Positions 6,786 through 10,073 of a stretch of 10,073 bases of DNA are shown here, in pieces. The stretch comes from an uncultured Oscillospiraceae bacterium. GTDB lineage: Bacteria > Bacillota > Clostridia > Oscillospirales > Acutalibacteraceae. The position numbers and the translations under genes were made by a program. Every line of letters begins with the position of its first letter. The first letter of the stretch is position 1. The notes under the pieces are model-generated. The model was given only the letters and a program-made list of their open reading frames with translations. It made no database searches and was not told the DNA's origin. The DNA lies in assembly GCA_900552985.1 (NCBI GenBank), contig USBP01000027.1:1-10073 (forward strand), read 5' to 3'.

Positions 6786-6831
6786 AAAGCAGCGCAGCAG
6801 GTAGAAAACGCCGCCTGCTGCGCTGCTTTTT
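6786..6831 (+). terminator. Intrinsic terminator of the five-gene operon
   Basis: A perfect 16-base stem (6786-6801 with 6814-6829) around a 12-base loop runs straight into TTTTT (6827-6831). It lies 36 bases past the stop at 6750. Read leftward, the stem is followed by TTTATCTTG, a weaker T-rich tail, so it may also stop the convergent ptsH transcript. Confidence 0.9.
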
Positions 6832-6837
6832 GTAGGA

Positions 6838-7116
6838 TTATTCTCCGAAGCCGCTGTCCACCAATTCTATGAGTGCGTCAACCGCCTCCTGCTCATCCTC
6901 GCCTACGGCGAAAATTTCAATTTGGCTGCCCTGGCCCATCCCAAGCGAAAGGACAGAGATGATCGATTTGGCATTCCCGATATTATCCTCTTCCTCCAGG
7001 CTCAGGTTCGTGATCTGGATGCGGCTTTGAAAGCGCTTGGCAAGTTCAATAAACTGTGTGGCGGGCCTTGCGTGCAGCCCAGTTCGGTTTTTTACAATTG
7101 TTTTTCTGGAATACAT
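6838..7116 (-). CDS. HPr-family phosphocarrier protein
   Basis: The phosphocarrier of the phosphoenolpyruvate:sugar phosphotransferase system, which takes phosphate from Enzyme I and passes it to sugar-specific EIIA domains in the cytoplasm. The active-site motif TGLHARPA (12-19) holds His15 at the canonical position. The regulatory segment AKSIISVLSLG (49-59) has Ser51 where HPr kinase/phosphorylase normally modifies Ser46. The five-residue offset comes from a longer acidic loop (about 38-48), making this 92 residues against 85-88 for typical HPr. His15 excludes Crh. Start: ATG at 7116 with AGGAAGTG at 7124-7131. It follows ptsI by 33 bases; the order ptsI then ptsH is the reverse of the usual ptsHI. 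Together with the loop this suggests an auxiliary rather than the housekeeping HPr, which is inference. Confidence 0.93.
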   Translation of the reverse strand: MYSRKTIVKNRTGLHARPATQFIELAKRFQSRIQITNLSLEEEDNIGNAKSIISVLSLGMGQGSQIEIFAVGEDEQEAVDALIELVDSGFGE

Positions 7117-7149
7117 GAAACATCACTTCCTATTTATGCTTTAATGAAA

Positions 7150-8867
7150 TTATTCCTTCTCTAGCGATTCTGCACAGCGCTGCAGGTATTCCTGTGCTTG
7201 CTGGTTTGTCATGCTCATGACGGCCTGCGCCATCTCTTCCATTTGTTCCAGAGTGAAACCGGCCAGGGCGCGTTTGACCGCAGCAACACTGGAAATACTC
7301 ATTGACAGCTTGCGCAGGCCAAGGCCAATGAGCACGGGAGCAGCAAGCGGATCTCCGCCTAACTCTCCGCAAACACAGACCGGCTTGCCTGCCTGGTTGA
7401 ACTGCCGCACCGCATTGCCAATTAACCGGAAGAGGTCGGGGTGCTCTGATAATAACGGGACACCTCCGGATTCATGCGATCCACCGCCAGCAGATACTGG
7501 CAGAGATCGTTGGTGCCAATCGAGGCGAAATCCACTTCCTGCGCCACTAGATCCGCAATGACCGCCAGGGCGGGAATTTCGATCATAACGCCAAGACGCA
7601 CGCCCTCATCAAAGGGAATGCCTTCCTCCCGAAGCTCCTGCTTGGCCTGTTCCAGCAGAGCTTTTGCCTGATGAATATCCTCCATGCTGCCCACCATCGG
7701 CAGCATGATCCACAGCTGCCCGGCGGTGGAAGCGCGCAAAGCGGCGCGCAGCTGTGTGCGCAGCAGCTCCGGATGAGCAAAGCAGAGCCGGATTGCACGC
7801 TGGCCCAAAAAGGGGTTTTGCTCCTGTGGAAGAGAGAAATAGGGCAGGGTTTTATCTCCGCCAATATCGAGCGTGCGCAGCACAACGGGGCGCGGTGCAT
7901 ATTCCAGCAGGGCTTTTTGATATTGTGCAAGCTGCTCCTCCTCTGTGGGCATATGGTCACTATCCATGTATAAGAACTCTGTGCGGAACAGACCGACAAA
8001 ATCGGTAACAGCTGAGCCCTCCAGCTCCTGCGGACTAGCGGAGCCAATGTTGAGGCCAATCTCTATGCGAGTGCCGTCTGCGGTGAGAGGCTCCTTATGC
8101 AGGTATTTTTTTATTTGCGCTGCCTGCCGCCGGTAAGCCTCCTGCTTCTGCCGCATGGCCGCTTCCTGGTGTGGCTCCGGCTGTGTGATCAGTATGCCGT
8201 CCACTGCGTCTAAAATCACTTTTTCCCCAGCTTGCAGCTGTGAAAGAAGGGAAGGAATGCCCAATATAGCAGGGATCTCATAGCTTCGCGCGATAATCGC
8301 GGAATGGGAGGTAGCGCCTCCGGTTTCCGTTACAATTCCCAGCACATGAGCCCGGTCCATAGCCGCAGTATCAGAGGGGAGCAGATCATGAGCGGCGATG
8401 ATGACCGGCCTCTCCAAATTCGCCAGGCTCTGCTCGGGGACGCCATAGTAAAGGCGCAGTAAGCGGCCCTTTACATCTCTCAGATCGGCTGCCCGTTCCC
8501 GGATTAAGGGATCCTTAGCCTTTTGTAAACGCTGCTCATATCGGGAATAGACCGATTCCACAGCCCAGTCTGGCAGCCAGGTGTCGTATTGGATGGCATC
8601 GCGGATTTCTTCCTCCATAATTTCATCACACAAAATCTCTACCTGTGCTGAAAAAATCGCAGCCTTTTCCGGGTCAGCCTGTGCCATCCGGTCACAGAGC
8701 GCTTGCAGCTGTATGCGAGCCTGCTCGCATAAGGATTCAAACTGCTTCAAATGAGGGCCTGCATCTCCCTCATAATGCGCCTGCCGGGGTGTCGGTAAAA
8801 CCGGCTGATAGAGAAAAACCTCGCCGATTGCGATCCCCTTGGAGACGCCGTTTCCCTGAAAAATCAT
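7150..8867 (-). pseudogene. PTS Enzyme I (PEP-protein phosphotransferase), frameshifted
   Basis: The first PTS enzyme autophosphorylates from PEP and passes phosphate to HPr. The first frame (8867 to 7422, 481 residues) has the phospho-His domain with GGATSHSAI (183-191, His188) and the PEP-binding barrel: FRTEFLYM (294-301), LRTLDIGGDK (330-339), MIEIPA (428-433), SIGTNDLCQY (449-458), AVDRMN (461-466). It then ends wrongly at YYQSTPTSSG. The next frame, from about 7441 to 7150, continues as HPDLFRLIGNAVRQFNQ and VCVCGELGGD, which has the catalytic Cys (502 in E. coli numbering), and the normal C-terminus. The break is at GGGGTGCT, 7438-7445 (AGCACCCC in the coding sense); a net one (or four) bases are missing. 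The whole span gives about 572 residues, the normal Enzyme I length. As read, the product lacks the catalytic Cys and should be inactive. A sequencing error is possible. The start is six bases after the upstream epimerase gene's stop. Confidence 0.85.
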
Positions 8868-8873
8868 TTTACT

Positions 8874-9557
8874 TCACCCTGCCTTGCTCTGATTTGCTTG
8901 GATCGCCTGGCGCAGGCGGCGGCAGCGCTCTTCCAGCGTACCGCTTTGGCAATAAAGGCTGGAGGTCCCGGCGACAAAGATATTTGCCCCTTCTCTGCTC
9001 ATACGCGCCGCGTTTTCAAAAGAAACGTTCCCGTCTACCTCCAGCAGGATTTCATGCCCGCAGGCGTTTGCCAGCTGCCTGGCCTGTGCAATTTTTGAAA
9101 GGGTTTGAGGCACCAGCTTCTGCCCCGCGAACCCCGGGTTGATGGTCATGATTAGGATAACGTCTAAATCCTCCAACACCCATTTGCAGTGTTCCACCGG
9201 GGTGGCGGGATTAATCGCCAGGCCGGCCTTTGCCCCCCGGGCCCGGATTGCTGCCAGTGCTTTCTGGGCATGGAAGGTGCTCTCCGCGTGAATGCTCACA
9301 ATATCGCCAGGCAAAAATGAAAAATAATCCAGCTTGCGATCCGGCTGCGTAATCATGAGATGGATATCCAGCGGGATATTCGTCAGACGGTGCAGCAGTG
9401 GAATGAACTCTGTGCCAAGGCAATAATTGCTTACAAATTCTCCATCCATAATATCCACATGGATATACTCAACTGAAAGCTGTTCCAACGCACGCACGCT
9501 TTCCTCCAGATGGGACAGATCGCAGCAGCAAATAGAAGGAGAGATATATTTTTGCAT
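8874..9557 (-). CDS. Ribulose-phosphate 3-epimerase family protein (AlsE-like features)
   Basis: A 227-residue (beta/alpha)8 barrel that epimerises C3 of a ketose phosphate using a divalent metal. The family motifs appear in order (residues from the chosen start): ISPSIC (5-10), HVDIMDG (33-39; His and Asp ligands), DIHLM (64-68; His ligand), INPGFAGQ (138-145), EVDGN (170-174; Asp ligand) and VAGTSSLY (191-198). PGFAGQ and GTSSLY are nearer D-allulose-6-phosphate 3-epimerase (AlsE) than housekeeping Rpe, which usually has PGFGGQ and AGSAVF. MDGEF replaces the usual MDGHF, a non-ligand position. An ATG at 9578 is in frame but has no ribosome site. The ATG at 9557 is preceded by GGGTGAAG (9571-9564) and matches the family N-terminus, so I chose it. 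First gene of the epimerase-ptsI-ptsH operon, linking it to uptake of a PTS sugar. Substrate uncertain between ribulose-5-phosphate and allulose-6-phosphate. Confidence 0.88.
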   Translation of the reverse strand: MQKYISPSICCCDLSHLEESVRALEQLSVEYIHVDIMDGEFVSNYCLGTEFIPLLHRLTNIPLDIHLMITQPDRKLDYFSFLPGDIVSIHAESTFHAQKALAAIRARGAKAGLAINPATPVEHCKWVLEDLDVILIMTINPGFAGQKLVPQTLSKIAQARQLANACGHEILLEVDGNVSFENAARMSREGANIFVAGTSSLYCQSGTLEERCRRLRQAIQANQSKAG

Positions 9558-9597
9558 ATGTATCTTCACCCGTTTCATAAAATATGATTTGTTTTGA

Positions 9598-9616
9598 ACT
9601 TATTTTGCTTATAAGT
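9598..9616. promoter_or_regulatory. Inverted repeat in the epimerase leader, possible operator
   Basis: ACTTAT (9598-9603) and ATAAGT (9611-9616) are exact reverse complements separated by seven bases, just downstream of the expected start of the leftward transcript (about 9629). A repressor bound here would block elongation or initiation. Short arms in AT-rich sequence make this tentative. Confidence 0.25.
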
Positions 9617-9635
9617 GAAGTAATTTGTTATATTT

Positions 9636-9664
9636 ATTATAACATACCTCTTGCTAATTATCAA
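9636..9664 (-). promoter_or_regulatory. Strong sigma-A promoter of the epimerase-ptsI-ptsH operon
   Basis: Read leftward, TTGATA (9659-9664, five of six) and a perfect TATAAT (9636-9641) are separated by exactly 17 bases. A TG one base before the -10 makes it an extended -10. The transcript would start near 9629, about 72 bases before the chosen ATG at 9557. Confidence 0.8.
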
Positions 9665-9683
9665 ATTATTTCAAAATATTTCG

Positions 9684-9708
9684 TGCAAAAAGATCAAAAT
9701 CTTTTGCA
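9684..9708. promoter_or_regulatory. Palindrome between divergent promoters, candidate regulator site
   Basis: TGCAAAAAGAT (9684-9694) and ATCTTTTGCA (9699-9708) are near-perfect reverse complements with one extra A, around CAAA. The half-site word TTTTGCAA recurs at 9702-9709 and at 9860-9867, just before the regulator gene, and a shorter TTGCA follows at 9716-9720. The palindrome is centred about 67 bases upstream of the leftward transcript start and upstream of the rightward promoter. It could be a site for the divergently encoded DeoR-type protein or for an activator. Confidence 0.4.
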
Positions 9709-9775
9709 ATCATGGTTGCAGCCTTTTAAAATCAGTCAAAATTCATGAGAAGATAGAAAATATTTGGCGGAAGTA

Positions 9776-9805
9776 TTGCTTTTTAGCAGATATGTATGCT
9801 ATGAT
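9776..9805 (+). promoter_or_regulatory. Candidate promoter of the DeoR-family gene
   Basis: An extended -10, TGC followed by TATGAT (9797-9805), lies 18 bases after a weak TTGCTT (9776-9781). A TG at the extended -10 position often compensates for a poor -35. The leader would be about 85 bases. Confidence 0.45.
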
Positions 9806-9896
9806 AACAATCAGTATGGAGCTAATCCGTCATTAAGCCGGATGCAATTTTATTAATTGTTTTGCAAGATCTGGCTGCTATTTGCGGGGAGACGTT

Positions 9897-10073
9897 ATGA
9901 TCGCATCAGAGAGAGCCCGGTATATTTTGAACCGGCTGAGGGAAAAAGAAGTCGTTACACTCAAGGAGACGGCCGAAGAGCTTGGAGTCTCGATTGCGAC
10001 CGTCCGTCGAGATTTTGAGAAGCTGGATGAAAAGGGGCTTGCTGTGAAGGTGCGCAGCGGGGCCACGCGGCTG
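9897..10073 (+). CDS. DeoR-family transcriptional regulator (5' part only)
   Basis: The first 59 codons of a gene that runs off the window. The product starts MIASERARYILNRL and continues with a DeoR-type winged helix-turn-helix: LKETAEELGVS (about 22-32), ATVRRDFEKL (34-43) and the wing ending in RSGAT (53-57), corresponding to the family's TIRRDL and GGA features. Full-length members are about 250 residues, with a C-terminal sugar-phosphate-sensing domain not seen here. GGGGAG at 9885-9890 supports the ATG. It is divergent from the epimerase-ptsI-ptsH operon across about 340 bases that hold promoters on both strands and a palindrome. DeoR proteins commonly control such neighbouring sugar-phosphate operons, so that operon is the likely target. 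The effector cannot be judged from this fragment. Confidence 0.9.
   Translation, partial: MIASERARYILNRLREKEVVTLKETAEELGVSIATVRRDFEKLDEKGLAVKVRSGATRL

Noticed and set aside
7028..7041. TGAAAGCGCTTGGC, similar to a CcpA cre site
   Set aside because: It is inside the ptsH coding region encoding the ordinary HPr segment AKRFQ, mismatches the consensus at its end, and is far from any promoter.
1..10073. CRISPR arrays, tRNA or rRNA genes, insertion sequences, toxin-antitoxin or phage genes
   Set aside because: I saw no regularly spaced repeats, RNA gene signatures, transposase motifs or phage proteins in the window.

Overview
The window looks like chromosomal DNA of an anaerobic, probably gut-associated clostridium (Bacillota; an Oscillospiraceae- or Christensenellaceae-type organism is my best guess). 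The pointers are GC-rich coding sequence with AT-rich promoter gaps, strong AGGAGG-type ribosome sites, an HPr with both the His-15 and the regulatory serine sites, and a secreted alanine-rich protein with a clostridial-style signal peptide. This placement is inference; there is no rRNA or other marker gene here.

Layout. 1-243: noncoding, rich in small repeats and stem-loops, ending in a terminator for the leftward gene. 298-1557 (-): a 419-residue secreted protein of unknown function. 1558-2031: a divergent promoter region whose rightward transcript begins with two stable hairpins. 2032-6750 (+): a tight five-gene operon holding two different Gfo/Idh/MocA NAD(P)-dependent dehydrogenases around three different xylose-isomerase-like TIM-barrel proteins, closed by a strong terminator at 6786-6831. 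6838-9557 (-): a convergent three-gene operon read as ribulose-phosphate 3-epimerase family gene, ptsI (PTS Enzyme I, frameshifted near 7438-7445), then ptsH (HPr). 9558-9896: a divergent control region with good promoters on both strands and a palindrome. 9897-10073 (+): the start of a DeoR-family repressor, cut by the window edge.

How it may work together. The five-gene operon has the parts for a 'temporary oxidation' route on a sugar, glycoside or cyclitol. One dehydrogenase would make a 3-keto (or inosose-like) intermediate, barrel enzymes would epimerise, eliminate or hydrate next to the ketone, and the second dehydrogenase would reduce the product. Precedents are E. coli YcjS/YcjR/YcjQ, the levoglucosan Lgd pathway, and 3-keto-glycoside cleavage routes. 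No transporter, kinase or glycosidase lies in the window, so the substrate is open. The leftward operon carries the general PTS phosphorelay proteins plus an epimerase closest in motifs to allulose-6-phosphate/ribulose-5-phosphate epimerases. The divergent DeoR regulator is its most likely controller. As read, Enzyme I is broken before its catalytic cysteine, so either the gene is dead, it is a reversible slippage allele, or the sequence has an error there.
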